Both the position numbers and the translations under genes were made by a program. From positions 1 to 32,127 of the IMG/VR virus record IMGVR_UViG_3300020442_000275: DNA of 32,127 nucleotides. One strand, given 5' to 3'. The number at the start of each line of letters is the position of its first letter. Within the stretch, counting starts at the first letter, position 1. Source of the DNA: a virus. The notes beneath the pieces are model-generated. The model was given only the letters and a program-made list of their open reading frames with translations, searched no databases and was not told the origin of the DNA. Positions 13,841-21,880 of the stretch are shown one piece after another.

Positions 13841-14085
13841 ACGTTACAACAGATATCTTTTTCTTGCATGTACTTAATAGAATCTTGGCATCCTCCAAGA
13901 TTTTTACCATTCAATACTACTTGTGGAAATGTAGCACCGATACCGAACTGTTCATAGAATGCTTCTTTAGAAAAATCTTTATCAAGTTTGTACTCAACAT
14001 AATTTAATTCTGAAAGACCTAATACTTTTACAATTTGTGTACAGTATGGACATCCTTCTCTAGAATAGACGGTGAAGTTTCTCAT
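13837..14085 (-). CDS. Glutaredoxin, 82 aa
   Basis: A thioredoxin-fold protein of normal glutaredoxin length with the active-site motif C12-P-Y-C15 (YSREGCPYCTQIV), the cis-Pro segment ATFPQVVLNG and the GSH-binding-type end GGCQDSIKYM. It reduces disulfides with glutathione; in T4-like phages the main client is ribonucleotide reductase, and nrdA/nrdB lie 2-5 kb upstream in the same direction. It overlaps talC and the 52-aa ORF by 4 bp each. Two extra Cys at the C-terminus (ICCNV) are unusual. Confidence 0.95.
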   Translation of the reverse strand: MRNFTVYSREGCPYCTQIVKVLGLSELNYVEYKLDKDFSKEAFYEQFGIGATFPQVVLNGKNLGGCQDSIKYMQEKDICCNV

Positions 14086-14735
14086 GTTCCTTTTGCAGAT
14101 AAGTAATCTTTGTTGAAAATTTCTAACCCTTCACGAGTTAGAACATGACCATACATTTTATCAAAAACTTTAGGTGGCAAAGTTACCACATCAGCACCAA
14201 CAGAGAAACACCTAGAAACATGGTGTACATCTCTTAGAGATGCTGCAAGAATTTTTGTCTCAACATCATGTACTTTATATGTATTAGAGATAGCACGGAT
14301 AAGTTCTACTCCACTGACAGAGTTGTCATTCAAACGACCAACAAAAGGAGATACGTAAGTAGCACCTGCTTTTGCTGCTAGAATTGCTTGAGCAACAGAG
14401 AACACAAGAGTTACATTGGTAAGTATACCATCATGACTTAGTTCATAGCAAGCTTTTAGTCCTTCACGTGTACAAGGAACTTTGATTGTAACATTTGACC
14501 CAAGAGAAATAAAAGGTTGTGCCTGCTCCACCATCTCTTCAGCAGTTTCTGCAACTACTTCAGCAGAAATAGATTCAAGATTAGGACACACTTGATAGAT
14601 CTCTTCAATCACATCGCTCTGTTCTCTACCAGAACGCAGAATAAGAGTAGGGTTTGTGGTAACACCATCAATCAATCCTGTCTCATATCCATCTTTAATT
14701 TCATCTAGTTCAGCAGTATCTAAAAAGATTTTCAT
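14082..14735 (-). CDS. talC: Transaldolase (TalC / fructose-6-phosphate aldolase type), 217 aa
   Basis: Typical length for the short TalC/FSA family. Family signatures are present: FLDTAELDEI (Asp6), DGVTTNPTLI (Asn28), NVTIKVPC with the Schiff-base Lys85, GATYVSPFVGRL, and ILAASLRDVHHV. Transaldolase acts in the pentose phosphate pathway; cyanophage TalC is thought to divert carbon from the Calvin cycle to NADPH and ribose-5-phosphate for nucleotide synthesis. It overlaps the glutaredoxin start by 4 bp (ATGA) and the upstream 70-aa gene by 4 bp, so the group is translationally coupled. Confidence 0.97.
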   Translation of the reverse strand: MKIFLDTAELDEIKDGYETGLIDGVTTNPTLILRSGREQSDVIEEIYQVCPNLESISAEVVAETAEEMVEQAQPFISLGSNVTIKVPCTREGLKACYELSHDGILTNVTLVFSVAQAILAAKAGATYVSPFVGRLNDNSVSGVELIRAISNTYKVHDVETKILAASLRDVHHVSRCFSVGADVVTLPPKVFDKMYGHVLTREGLEIFNKDYLSAKGT

Positions 14736-14944
14736 TTATTACCTCTAAGTGGTTCCATTTTAATGAACTGTTCATTCATATTATAGTACAGTTTATAGTT
14801 TATTGTATTAACCCAGTACCCTTTTATCTCGTTACCATCACAATGGAATCCATAACCAGTAAGGGGTTCTTCAACGCCATCAATACGAAATCTTTTTGTT
14901 GTAGATCCCATGTAGTTGGCGAATTTTTCGTCTAGGTTAATCAT
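14732..14944 (-). CDS. Hypothetical protein, 70 aa
   Basis: Not recognised. A compact beta-type sequence rich in Tyr/Asn (YGFHCDGNEIKGYWVNTINY, KLYYNMNEQFIKMEPLRG). No membrane helix. It overlaps genes on both sides by 4 bp, between the Zn-ribbon ORF and talC. Likely a real small soluble protein. Confidence 0.7.
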   Translation of the reverse strand: MINLDEKFANYMGSTTKRFRIDGVEEPLTGYGFHCDGNEIKGYWVNTINYKLYYNMNEQFIKMEPLRGNK

Positions 14945-15189
14945 CTTTCCTCAAAAGTCAATTTACGAACTTTGCGTTTGCGTCGTTCTTCTTGATATTG
15001 TAAGTCCTCTTTTGTTAGAATTCCATTATATTTAATATTTTTTTCATGATTGATTAATACTACGTCACTTAGGTTCATAGCACCAACCTTATCATCTACA
15101 ACCCACATTTGATTTGGGCACCCACAACACTGAACCTTAGGTGTGCTTTTCAACTCTTTGTTGCACACCTTACATCTTGCTATTAACAT
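14941..15189 (-). CDS. Small Zn-ribbon-like protein, 82 aa
   Basis: Two cysteine pairs at the N-terminus, CKVC (residues 6-9) and QCCGC (residues 21-24), suggest a zinc-ribbon or treble-clef knuckle. A highly basic/acidic C-terminal helix follows (YQEERRKRKVRKLTFEER). This could be a nucleic-acid-binding protein; in some T4-like phages similar small Zn proteins lie near endonuclease genes. It overlaps the GIY-YIG-like gene by 7 bp. The exact role is not known. Confidence 0.72.
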   Translation of the reverse strand: MLIARCKVCNKELKSTPKVQCCGCPNQMWVVDDKVGAMNLSDVVLINHEKNIKYNGILTKEDLQYQEERRKRKVRKLTFEER

Positions 15190-15626
15190 TTTACATCAAA
15201 GTAATCTTTCTTGTAGTAACGTCCTAGGATATTACTATTGTAATAAGCAGGAGTACCATCATCCAAAGTCTCCTGTAAAACATTATTTAAAAATAATTGT
15301 TTTGTTTCTTCGTAATTAGTCTTGCCTGCTGTGGGATGTAGACTTATTATTTCTCTTCTGAAATTTCCATTCCCCAGAAGTTTCCTGTCCTCTGCAAGTT
15401 CTTTAGAACTTCCGTAGTATGCTTTCCAGTTACTCTCACTCGTCCGCTTGCGTTTGCTACTTCCAGACTTTCGTTTCTGGACGAAGTATTTTCTACCGAT
15501 GTATTTCCTACCCGACTGGATATTTGTAATGCAGTAGACAAAACCGTACAGACCGTCAATATCCTCAGATAAAAAAGGGTGTCCTTGAAACATCCAAGGG
15601 TTTTCATAGTCTGCATTTTTTTCCAC
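15183..15626 (-). CDS. GIY-YIG-like endonuclease domain protein, 147 aa (start uncertain)
   Basis: The N-terminal half has the GIY-YIG fold signature: YGFVYCITN (residues 27-35) then KYIGRKYF (41-48), followed by a Lys/Arg/Ser-rich loop (QKRKSGSSKRKRTSESNWKA) and GNGNFRREII. The family includes homing and repair nucleases, and such proteins recur in T4-like cyanophages. The only in-frame start at the front is GTG 15624-15626. However, the ideal RBS (GAGGAA) and the ATG at 15632-15634 belong to another frame. One added G just after that ATG would give M-A-Q-V-E-K-N-A-D in this frame, so a base may have been lost or misread. The RBS is inside a hairpin. Confidence 0.78.
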   Translation of the reverse strand: MEKNADYENPWMFQGHPFLSEDIDGLYGFVYCITNIQSGRKYIGRKYFVQKRKSGSSKRKRTSESNWKAYYGSSKELAEDRKLLGNGNFRREIISLHPTAGKTNYEETKQLFLNNVLQETLDDGTPAYYNSNILGRYYKKDYFDVKC

Positions 15627-15637
15627 TTGAGCATAAT

Positions 15638-15667
15638 ATATTCCTCATGATTATTTATGAGGAATAT
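15638..15667 (-). promoter_or_regulatory. RBS-sequestering hairpin before the GIY-YIG-like gene
   Basis: ATATTCCTCAT and ATGAGGAATAT form a perfect 11-bp stem with an 8-nt loop. In the minus-strand RNA the 3' arm carries the GAGGAA ribosome-binding site, 8 nt before the ATG at 15632-15634. Transcripts that read through from nrdB would fold and hide the RBS. A late transcript starting near 15659 would lack most of the 5' arm and leave the RBS free, the known design of T4 gene e. Confidence 0.75.
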
Positions 15668-15672
15668 TTATA
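15665..15672 (-). promoter_or_regulatory. Perfect T4-type late promoter at the hairpin edge
   Basis: TATAAATA on the minus strand. Placing it at -13 to -6 puts the start at about 15659, within the 5' arm of the RBS hairpin. A second near match (CATAAATA, 15652-15659) lies in the loop and 3' side of the upstream arm. Confidence 0.72.
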
Positions 15673-15924
15673 TCAATTAGTCCCACGGGTCTGGTATTTC
15701 TTCACACTTTTTTCCCATTCTTTCAGACTGCTTTGGCAATCTGTAGGTGCTGGGTCTTTGTATCCTTTCATTGTCTTCCAATCGTTGTACATTGCTTGGA
15801 GGATCCAACTCTGGGACAGACTCTTCGGACCGTTCTCTAATAGGTCTTTCTGAGACTTGGAGACGATCTTCATACCTAGGTATTCTTTTCGCCACCCTTC
15901 GTGTGGTACGTCTGTATGGGTCAT
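15673..15924 (-). CDS. Hypothetical protein, 83 aa, downstream of nrdB
   Basis: Not recognised. A polar helical protein with several Trp (MTHTDVPHEGWRKEYLGMKI, SWILQAMYNDWKTMKGYKDP). Its ATG lies 2 bp after the nrdB stop with no clear RBS, so it is probably coupled. A competing Arg-rich ORF in another frame (15677-15964) overlaps nrdB and was rejected. Because it follows the nrd genes immediately, it may be co-expressed with them. Confidence 0.7.
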   Translation of the reverse strand: MTHTDVPHEGWRKEYLGMKIVSKSQKDLLENGPKSLSQSWILQAMYNDWKTMKGYKDPAPTDCQSSLKEWEKSVKKYQTRGTN

Positions 15925-15926
15925 GG

Positions 15927-17090
15927 TTAAAGTTTAAAACCAGCGAAAGTATCTTTCTTAACATCTTGTTTAATACTACCTATCATATAGGATTCCACCT
16001 CAGTTTCCTGTGGTGCTACTTGTAAACCTTTAGACGACAACCAGTGTGCTGTCCAAGGTAGTGGGTTGTTTGCTAGTGGAGTATCAAAAATTGCTTTGAG
16101 ACCAATTGATTTCAAGCGACGGTTTGCAGTCCACTCAACATAGTTCTGTAGTAGTTTGTCATTCAAACCAATGATAGAACCATCTTTGAAGAGATACTCT
16201 GCCCATTCTTTCTCTTCATTTACACATTCTTTAAACATTGTATATACATTTTCTTCTTCCTCCTTAGCAATCTCTACCATATCAGGATCGTCACCCTCTT
16301 TCCATTTGTTAAGAATGTTTTGAGTGACAGTCATGTGTTGTGACTCATCTCTAGCAATGAGTCCAATGATCTTGGCAGATCCTTCTAGAAGTTTTAGTTC
16401 ACCAAAGGCAAAACTACATGCAAAAGAGACATAGAAACGGATACCCTCAAGGATATACACGTTTGCAATTGCTCTGTATAGTTTTCTCTTTAGATCTTTA
16501 CGAGTCCATTCTACTGAAGGAGAACCTTCAGAGTCTTTCTTCCACATGCTACTAGAACTCCACTCCTGAGCATACTGAATGAACTCATCATATGCCTTGG
16601 TTACGGATTGAGCACGTGCAAGAATCTTTTCATCATCAAGAATTTTATCAAAGACCTCTGATGGATCTGGATATACATTCTTGATGATGTGTGTATATGA
16701 TCTGCTATGAATCATTTCCATAGTCTGCCATATGTTCATACACCCTTCTAGTTCTGGTAAAGAACAGTAGGGTGAAAATGCCATGCCAGGTGCTCTACCC
16801 TGTACAGAGTCAAGCAGAATCTGATACTTAAGGTTGCTGGTAAAAATATGTTTCTGTGTTTCGTTGAGAGTTTGATAGTCTGCCCTATCTTTCTGCAAAG
16901 AAACTTCCTCTGGTCTCCAGAAGAAACTTAACTGTGTCTGTGTGAGTCTATCAAAAATAGGATACTTGAATTTATCATATCTCTGTACACCTAAGGGAGG
17001 ACCAAAGAACATTTGTCCTTTGGTCGTATCAACTTGTTTCGTATTAAATACCGTCATACCGTTCATTTCGTCAGATTGCACAACTGTCAC
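15927..17090 (-). CDS. nrdB: Ribonucleotide reductase small subunit (class Ia R2)
   Basis: Di-iron R2 ligand motifs are in order: EGCMNIWQTMEMIHSRSYTH (Glu, His and the radical Tyr spaced ExxHxxxY), LEGIRFYVSFACSFAFGELK, and IARDESQHM (Glu, His). The radical Tyr shows a tyrosyl-radical class Ia enzyme. With NrdA it makes deoxyribonucleotides for phage DNA. I chose GTG at 17090 (388 codons) because GGAGGA lies 8 nt upstream, though this RBS is inside the nrdA end. ATG codons at 17066 and 17057 (MTVFNTKQVDTTKG) are alternatives. The gene overlaps nrdA by about 20 bp. Confidence 0.96.
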   Translation of the reverse strand: MTVVQSDEMNGMTVFNTKQVDTTKGQMFFGPPLGVQRYDKFKYPIFDRLTQTQLSFFWRPEEVSLQKDRADYQTLNETQKHIFTSNLKYQILLDSVQGRAPGMAFSPYCSLPELEGCMNIWQTMEMIHSRSYTHIIKNVYPDPSEVFDKILDDEKILARAQSVTKAYDEFIQYAQEWSSSSMWKKDSEGSPSVEWTRKDLKRKLYRAIANVYILEGIRFYVSFACSFAFGELKLLEGSAKIIGLIARDESQHMTVTQNILNKWKEGDDPDMVEIAKEEEENVYTMFKECVNEEKEWAEYLFKDGSIIGLNDKLLQNYVEWTANRRLKSIGLKAIFDTPLANNPLPWTAHWLSSKGLQVAPQETEVESYMIGSIKQDVKKDTFAGFKL

Positions 17091-19425
17091 AGGCTTCTTC
17101 CTCCGTAGCAAATATATCGTCTAATAAATTTGAAATAGCAATGTTATTCTTATTGTCCTCTTCTACATCATCTTTCCAACCAAGAGAATGTGCAGGTTCA
17201 TCCATATCACTCTTAGTATCATATGTATTCTGATAGTAAGAGGTCTTCCAACCTAACTTGTAGGTCATAAGTAGATCCTGTGCCATCACTGAAGTAGGAA
17301 CTTCATTGTTGTCATAATGTAGTGGGTTATAAGACCAGTTTCCAGAGATTGCTTGGTCAAAGAATTTCTGCATGACTGATACGATATTGATATAACCAGT
17401 GTTATCAGGCATATCCCAGAGCAACGTGTAATTATTTTTTAGAGTTGCATACTGAGGTACAATTTGTTTGAGAGGACCTTTCTTAGACTTCTTAGTTGAA
17501 ATAAGATCTCTAGGTGGTTCAATACCATTGGTGGCATTTGAGACCACTGAAGAGGATTCTGATGGCATCTGTGCGGACAGTGTGCTATGTCTGAGTCCAT
17601 GGTTATAGATGTCATCTCTAAGTCCTTCCCAATCATAGTTCAGATTGTTTGGAACAATCTCATCAACGTCTTCCTTGTATGTGTCAATAGGTAGGATACC
17701 GTCAGCATATTTTGTTCTCTCAAAATCTAAACAAGGACCTTTTTGCTTAGCAAGATTGTTTGATGACTTGAGAAGATAGTACTGGAATGCTTCAGTAAGA
17801 TCATGAACTAGTTTCCATGCTTCTGGATCTTCATACTTAACACCATGCTTAGCAAGGTAGTGTGCTAAACCAATATAACCAACACCCAATGACCTACGTG
17901 CAATAGTGCTACGCTTAGCAGCATCTACTGGATAGTTTTGGTAGTCAATTAGTTCTTCTAGACCACGAACAGTCAGGTCACACAACTCTTCCAAGTCATC
18001 TAGGTTTCTAATCTTACCTACGTTAATAGCAGATAGGATACAGAGTGCAATTTCACCCTCACCATCAATGTGATTGATAGGATCTGTAGGCAAAGTGATC
18101 TCTTGACAGAGATTACTCATATTAACCTTGTCCTTGAAGGAAGAGTGACTATTACAGTGGTCAATATTCATGATGTAAATACGACCAGTCTCTGCCCTCT
18201 CTTTCAAGAGGTCAAGAATAAGTTCTTGAGCACCAATAGTTTTCTTTGGAATAGATCCATCAGATTCATAACGCTTATACAGATCATCAAACTCGTCAGT
18301 GCCAAAAGCATCATACAAACCTGGTACATCGTGAGGTGAGAATAAGCTGATGTCTTCGTTAGTGATAAATCTTTCATAGAAAAGTTTTGAAATTTGGATA
18401 CTATAATCTAGTTTCCTAACTCTGTTATCCTCTGTACCTTTATTGTTCTTAAGAACTAGGATGTCTTCTATTTCTTGGTGCCAGATTGGGAAGTGGACAG
18501 TTGCTGATCCACCTCTGATGCCATTTTGAGTGCAGCAGCGGACAGTGCTTTCAAACTTTTTGAGAAATGGGACAACGCCTGTGTGTTGTACTTCTCCACC
18601 CCTGATCTTACTGTTGATTCCACGGATTCTACCTGCATTGATGCCGATTCCAGCACGTTGAGCAACATAATAACCAATAGCCATATCGCTGCTGAAGATG
18701 CTGTCAATTGTGTCATCAACGTCAACAAGAACGCAGGAGGCAAACTGGCGTAAAGGCGTCCTAACTCCCGCCATGATGGGGGTTGGGATGTTGATTCTGT
18801 GCTTTGAGATTGCGTCGTAGTATCGTTTGACATAATCCAATCTATTTTCTGTGTACTCTTGGAATAGGGTAACAGCGATCATCATGTACATGTACTGGGG
18901 TGTCTCATACACCTCACCAGAACTCCTATCTTGTACAAGATATTTGTCAGTAACCTGACGCAACCCTGCATAGGTAAACAGATAGTCACGATCATGGTCA
19001 ATCCATGAATCAATCTTATCCCACTCCTCGTCTGTGTATTTATCAATGATGCCGCCATCATACACACCATATCCTACACATTCAGAGATGTGCTCTAGGA
19101 CATGTGGGTGTCCATCTGTCAACCATTTGGATCCTAACACCTGTTTTCTCACAGCATATAGTAACAACCGTGCTGCTACGAATTGGTAATTGTAATGATC
19201 AAGATCAATTAGATCACTAGCAGATCTAATTAGAATTTCTTGAATATCTTTGGTCTCAATACCATCATGGAACTGGAGTCCAGAATTCATTTCAACCTGA
19301 GAAGCACTTACGCCGCTTCCTAATCCTTCACATGCCTCTTCAACCATCTTATGTACTTTATCAAGGTTGAGAGGTTCTACAGTGCCGTCTCTCTTGCGAA
19401 CTTTAATGCCGTTTCCGTTGCTCAT
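17071..19425 (-). CDS. nrdA: Ribonucleotide reductase large subunit (class Ia R1), 784 aa
   Basis: An ATP-cone-like N-terminus (residues 6-95, KVRKRDGTVEPLNLDKVHKM) is followed by the ten-stranded barrel. Catalytic residues are visible: C231 (QFASCVLVDVDD), N438/C440/E442 (SNLCQEITLPT), C462 (LCILSAINVGKI), the radical-transfer tyrosines in TSYYQNTYD, and the redox-active C-terminal pair C779/C782 (ACDSCAI), which glutaredoxin or thioredoxin would reduce. The length fits E. coli NrdA (about 760 aa). The start overlaps the primase stop by 4 bp and the 3' end overlaps nrdB, so primase, nrdA and nrdB are coupled. Converts NDPs to dNDPs. Confidence 0.98.
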   Translation of the reverse strand: MSNGNGIKVRKRDGTVEPLNLDKVHKMVEEACEGLGSGVSASQVEMNSGLQFHDGIETKDIQEILIRSASDLIDLDHYNYQFVAARLLLYAVRKQVLGSKWLTDGHPHVLEHISECVGYGVYDGGIIDKYTDEEWDKIDSWIDHDRDYLFTYAGLRQVTDKYLVQDRSSGEVYETPQYMYMMIAVTLFQEYTENRLDYVKRYYDAISKHRINIPTPIMAGVRTPLRQFASCVLVDVDDTIDSIFSSDMAIGYYVAQRAGIGINAGRIRGINSKIRGGEVQHTGVVPFLKKFESTVRCCTQNGIRGGSATVHFPIWHQEIEDILVLKNNKGTEDNRVRKLDYSIQISKLFYERFITNEDISLFSPHDVPGLYDAFGTDEFDDLYKRYESDGSIPKKTIGAQELILDLLKERAETGRIYIMNIDHCNSHSSFKDKVNMSNLCQEITLPTDPINHIDGEGEIALCILSAINVGKIRNLDDLEELCDLTVRGLEELIDYQNYPVDAAKRSTIARRSLGVGYIGLAHYLAKHGVKYEDPEAWKLVHDLTEAFQYYLLKSSNNLAKQKGPCLDFERTKYADGILPIDTYKEDVDEIVPNNLNYDWEGLRDDIYNHGLRHSTLSAQMPSESSSVVSNATNGIEPPRDLISTKKSKKGPLKQIVPQYATLKNNYTLLWDMPDNTGYINIVSVMQKFFDQAISGNWSYNPLHYDNNEVPTSVMAQDLLMTYKLGWKTSYYQNTYDTKSDMDEPAHSLGWKDDVEEDNKNNIAISNLLDDIFATEEEACDSCAI

Positions 19426-20411
19426 ATTCTTTTCCAGTTATTAAATCTAAGGTTTGCTTCTAATTTATGGTATACATTACATTCTACCAATTTTTGCACA
19501 TCATGTCCAGCTAGGTACATGTCGTTTATGTCCTTTTGCTGTATATTATTAGGCCAGATTACAACTTTATCTCCTCTGTCAATTGAGTTTGAGATTCTGT
19601 TGCAGATTTCTCTATTGCGTGGTTCGTTATCATAAACGTAAATATAATTGCTCCAACCAAGCGTCCGACAATCAAAGTCGGACCCAGCCATAGCAACTGA
19701 GTTCTTGATAAACGTGGAGTCAAACGGTCCTTCAACAATATAAATTGGTTCTTCAGCATCTACTCTGTCCTGTCCAAAGATTTTGGGTGAGTCTTCATCA
19801 AGCATTATCGTAATGTATCGCATCTTTGCCGAAGGGGCTAACGATCTGCCTTGATATCCGAAGAGTTTACCATCTTTATCCCTGAACGGGATTATGATAC
19901 GATCACTATCTTGTCGTAAGTTATCAAAGGTTTTTTTCTGCTCATTAGTCCAAGCTTTGAACTTGGGACAATAGTAGAAATATTCTAAGTCTTTGATACC
20001 ACGTTTTTCAAGATATTCTCGTGCTGGGTGTGAGGTATTTAGCTCAGAAATCTTCTCTAAATTGATATCACCCCTATGAAAATTTGGTGTTTTAAAATTA
20101 AATTTTGGTTTGGGTGTAGTAGTGCCCTTGCCACTAGTACCTTCTTTAAATTTCTCCATGACATATTGGTCATAAAGAAAATTGTCTTGATCTTTTAAAA
20201 AGTTAGACAATGTTCTCCCAACACCACAATTGTGGCATTTGTATACAAAATCATTCTTGATCTTGAACAAATAACCACGTGCTTTATTCTTCCTCTTTTG
20301 TGAATCACCACAATAAGGACACCTAAAATTAAAAAGGTCTGCCTTCTTCTTCTTGAAGAGGGTCAGACGAGGTGAGACTAGTTGTATATACTTTACGTCA
20401 AGGTACGACAA
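19422..20411 (-). CDS. 61: DNA primase, T4 gp61-like, 329 aa
   Basis: An N-terminal zinc finger CPYC (31-34) ... CHNC (59-62) is followed by a linker rich in Lys/Pro/Thr, then the catalytic core with a TOPRIM-type site: YIVEGPFDST (Glu227) and YVYDNEP (Asp261). It synthesises RNA primers for lagging-strand DNA and in T4 acts with the gp41 helicase, which is also in this window. It is shorter at the C-terminus than cellular DnaG, as expected for gp61. The 3' end overlaps nrdA by 4 bp. Confidence 0.94.
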   Translation of the reverse strand: MSYLDVKYIQLVSPRLTLFKKKKADLFNFRCPYCGDSQKRKNKARGYLFKIKNDFVYKCHNCGVGRTLSNFLKDQDNFLYDQYVMEKFKEGTSGKGTTTPKPKFNFKTPNFHRGDINLEKISELNTSHPAREYLEKRGIKDLEYFYYCPKFKAWTNEQKKTFDNLRQDSDRIIIPFRDKDGKLFGYQGRSLAPSAKMRYITIMLDEDSPKIFGQDRVDAEEPIYIVEGPFDSTFIKNSVAMAGSDFDCRTLGWSNYIYVYDNEPRNREICNRISNSIDRGDKVVIWPNNIQQKDINDMYLAGHDVQKLVECNVYHKLEANLRFNNWKRI

Positions 20412-20417
20412 AACCCA

Positions 20418-20834
20418 TCAAGATACATGTGATGAATATATCTTAACGGGTGTTGGGGGATTTGTCAAGTTACTCTGGTCTTTTGATGCAAACGTCCGCA
20501 GTATTGCTTGACCTGGTACGCTAACGAGGAAAGATATAACAGCAAGAGCACCAAATATAGACCACATTTTCTTCTCCATGAGGCGAAGACGTTCGTCAAT
20601 TTTGCGTATGTCTCTTTCACAACCTGACTTAATTGCATCTGCTTGACGATTTACTTCTCTATGAACTGATTCAATCTTTTCAAAGAGAACTCCATCTATT
20701 CTATCTTGCTTATCTAATTTTTCATTATGAACAGCAAGTAACTTCCCCATTTGTATGGAGTTGTCTTGAAGGGACTCAACTACTTTCTCAAGTCTCTCAA
20801 TAATAGCAGCATTGATCCCTTGATTATCATCCAT
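20418..20834 (-). CDS. Coiled-coil protein with C-terminal membrane helix, 138 aa
   Basis: Residues 1-88 are predicted coiled coil with heptads (IERLEKVVESLQDNSIQMGK, FEKIESVHREVNRQADAIKS, DIRKIDERLRLMEKKM). One membrane helix follows (about 91-108, SIFGALAVISFLVSVPG) and a short polar tail. Tail-anchored coiled-coil proteins of this type are frequent in phages and may act in lysis or membrane attachment of replication, but I cannot choose between these. The start overlaps the previous gene by 1 bp (TGATG). Confidence 0.75.
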   Translation of the reverse strand: MDDNQGINAAIIERLEKVVESLQDNSIQMGKLLAVHNEKLDKQDRIDGVLFEKIESVHREVNRQADAIKSGCERDIRKIDERLRLMEKKMWSIFGALAVISFLVSVPGQAILRTFASKDQSNLTNPPTPVKIYSSHVS

Positions 20835-21520
20835 CAGACGTTACGAATAGCAAAATCTAGTGCTGATTGGAAAGAGGAAGCGTCCTTATTAAGCATGTAC
20901 TGGAACTGTTGCTTATGCTCATCATTTTCTAGACCAGCATAGGCAGCAGCAATTCTCTTAGCAGAGAAGTTATCTAAATTCTGTGTAGAACCATCACCGA
21001 ACTGAATCTTAGCAAAGTGTGTCTCGCCACTTGGATTAAGTTCTTGTGTTGCTACATCTAATGCAACTTGAATCACATCTTGATTTTCCATAATTTTTTC
21101 ACCTTCAAATTCTGTAGAGTTGTTTAGTTTTTGTAGTTTTTTGGTCTGAGTAGACGCTTTCTTTTTGAAGTCAGCAAGACGTGCCTTCATTAAGACATCC
21201 ATCTCTTTGGTTTTATCCATCATAGACTTCTTAGCAGTGTCTTTTCTGGTTTGAAGTTGCTTCTGACGCTTCAACTTCTTCATCTGACCGATCTGCTTTT
21301 GTGCCCTCTCAGTATTAGATGGAGCTGCTTCAGAAATTTGAGTTTCTTCTACTTGTTCCTTCATTTTCCTTTTGTTTATACGAGACATAAGATTTTTGGC
21401 ACCTTTTGTACGACCATCAACTTGATCTTGGTTGCCTTTTTTATAACGTCTGTGTTGTCTGGGATTGACCAGTACGAACGCTGGCGGTAATGCTAATCCA
21501 GAACCATCTCCAGCTTTCAT
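20834..21520 (-). CDS. Basic helical phage protein, 228 aa
   Basis: The start ATG at 21518-21520 (MKAGDGSGLALPPAFVLVNP) overlaps the upstream TGA (ATGA) and has AAAGGAG 9 nt upstream; an in-frame GTG at 21544 is therefore less likely. The middle is very Lys/Gln-rich and helical (QMKKLKRQKQLQTRKDTAKK). The last 90 residues form a separate acidic/neutral domain (VIQVALDVATQELNPSGETH, FAKIQFGDGSTQNLDNFSAK). The basic region suggests DNA or scaffold contact. No family is assigned; a structural or capsid-assembly role is a guess. Confidence 0.75.
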   Translation of the reverse strand: MKAGDGSGLALPPAFVLVNPRQHRRYKKGNQDQVDGRTKGAKNLMSRINKRKMKEQVEETQISEAAPSNTERAQKQIGQMKKLKRQKQLQTRKDTAKKSMMDKTKEMDVLMKARLADFKKKASTQTKKLQKLNNSTEFEGEKIMENQDVIQVALDVATQELNPSGETHFAKIQFGDGSTQNLDNFSAKRIAAAYAGLENDEHKQQFQYMLNKDASSFQSALDFAIRNV

Positions 21521-21873
21521 ATCAAATTCAACTCCTTTAAACACTCGTTATTTACATCATTATTTAGCGATAGAGGAAGTCTATCTAGAAATAATAAAAA
21601 TGCTTTCATGACTGGCCAGTAGTTCTTCTCTATTTTATAGAAGAGTAATGGTGTCGCTGCATCTCCAAATACATTATACAATAATATGATATGGTTTAAT
21701 ATCAGATGTTTTTTAAGCTCTCCCGTAGTTTCAAATCTACGGAAGAGCCTTTTAATGTATTTGAATTTTTTTATATCTTCCTCAAAGTCAGCGTATGTAA
21801 CTGACTGAGGATTATTATAATTTTTAATAGCAAAGATCGTCCAATTTTCTTGGGTCAATTCATCAAACTTCAT
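21517..21873 (-). CDS. Hypothetical protein, 118 aa
   Basis: Starts MKFDELTQENWTIFAIKNYN and contains a helical C-terminal half (ELKKHLILNHIILLYNVFGD, FLLFLDRLPLSLNNDVNNEC). This type of short aromatic/leucine-rich protein is widely conserved in T4-like cyanophages but has no known function as far as I can tell. Its TGA overlaps the next ATG and its start is 7 bp from the Ig-like gene. Confidence 0.78.
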   Translation of the reverse strand: MKFDELTQENWTIFAIKNYNNPQSVTYADFEEDIKKFKYIKRLFRRFETTGELKKHLILNHIILLYNVFGDAATPLLFYKIEKNYWPVMKAFLLFLDRLPLSLNNDVNNECLKELNLI

Positions 21874-21880
21874 TTACATA

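Noticed and set aside
15347-15634. 95-aa minus-strand ORF from the well-placed ATG 15634
   Set aside because: Its frame overlaps the GIY-YIG-like frame and has no recognisable protein; only its RBS and ATG are of interest.
15677-15964. 95-aa Arg-rich minus-strand ORF
   Set aside because: It overlaps nrdB and the 83-aa ORF. The latter has better composition and starts 2 bp after the nrdB stop.
18468-18833. 121-aa minus-strand ORF inside nrdA
   Set aside because: Alternative frame of a clearly coding region, Ser/Thr/Gln-rich.
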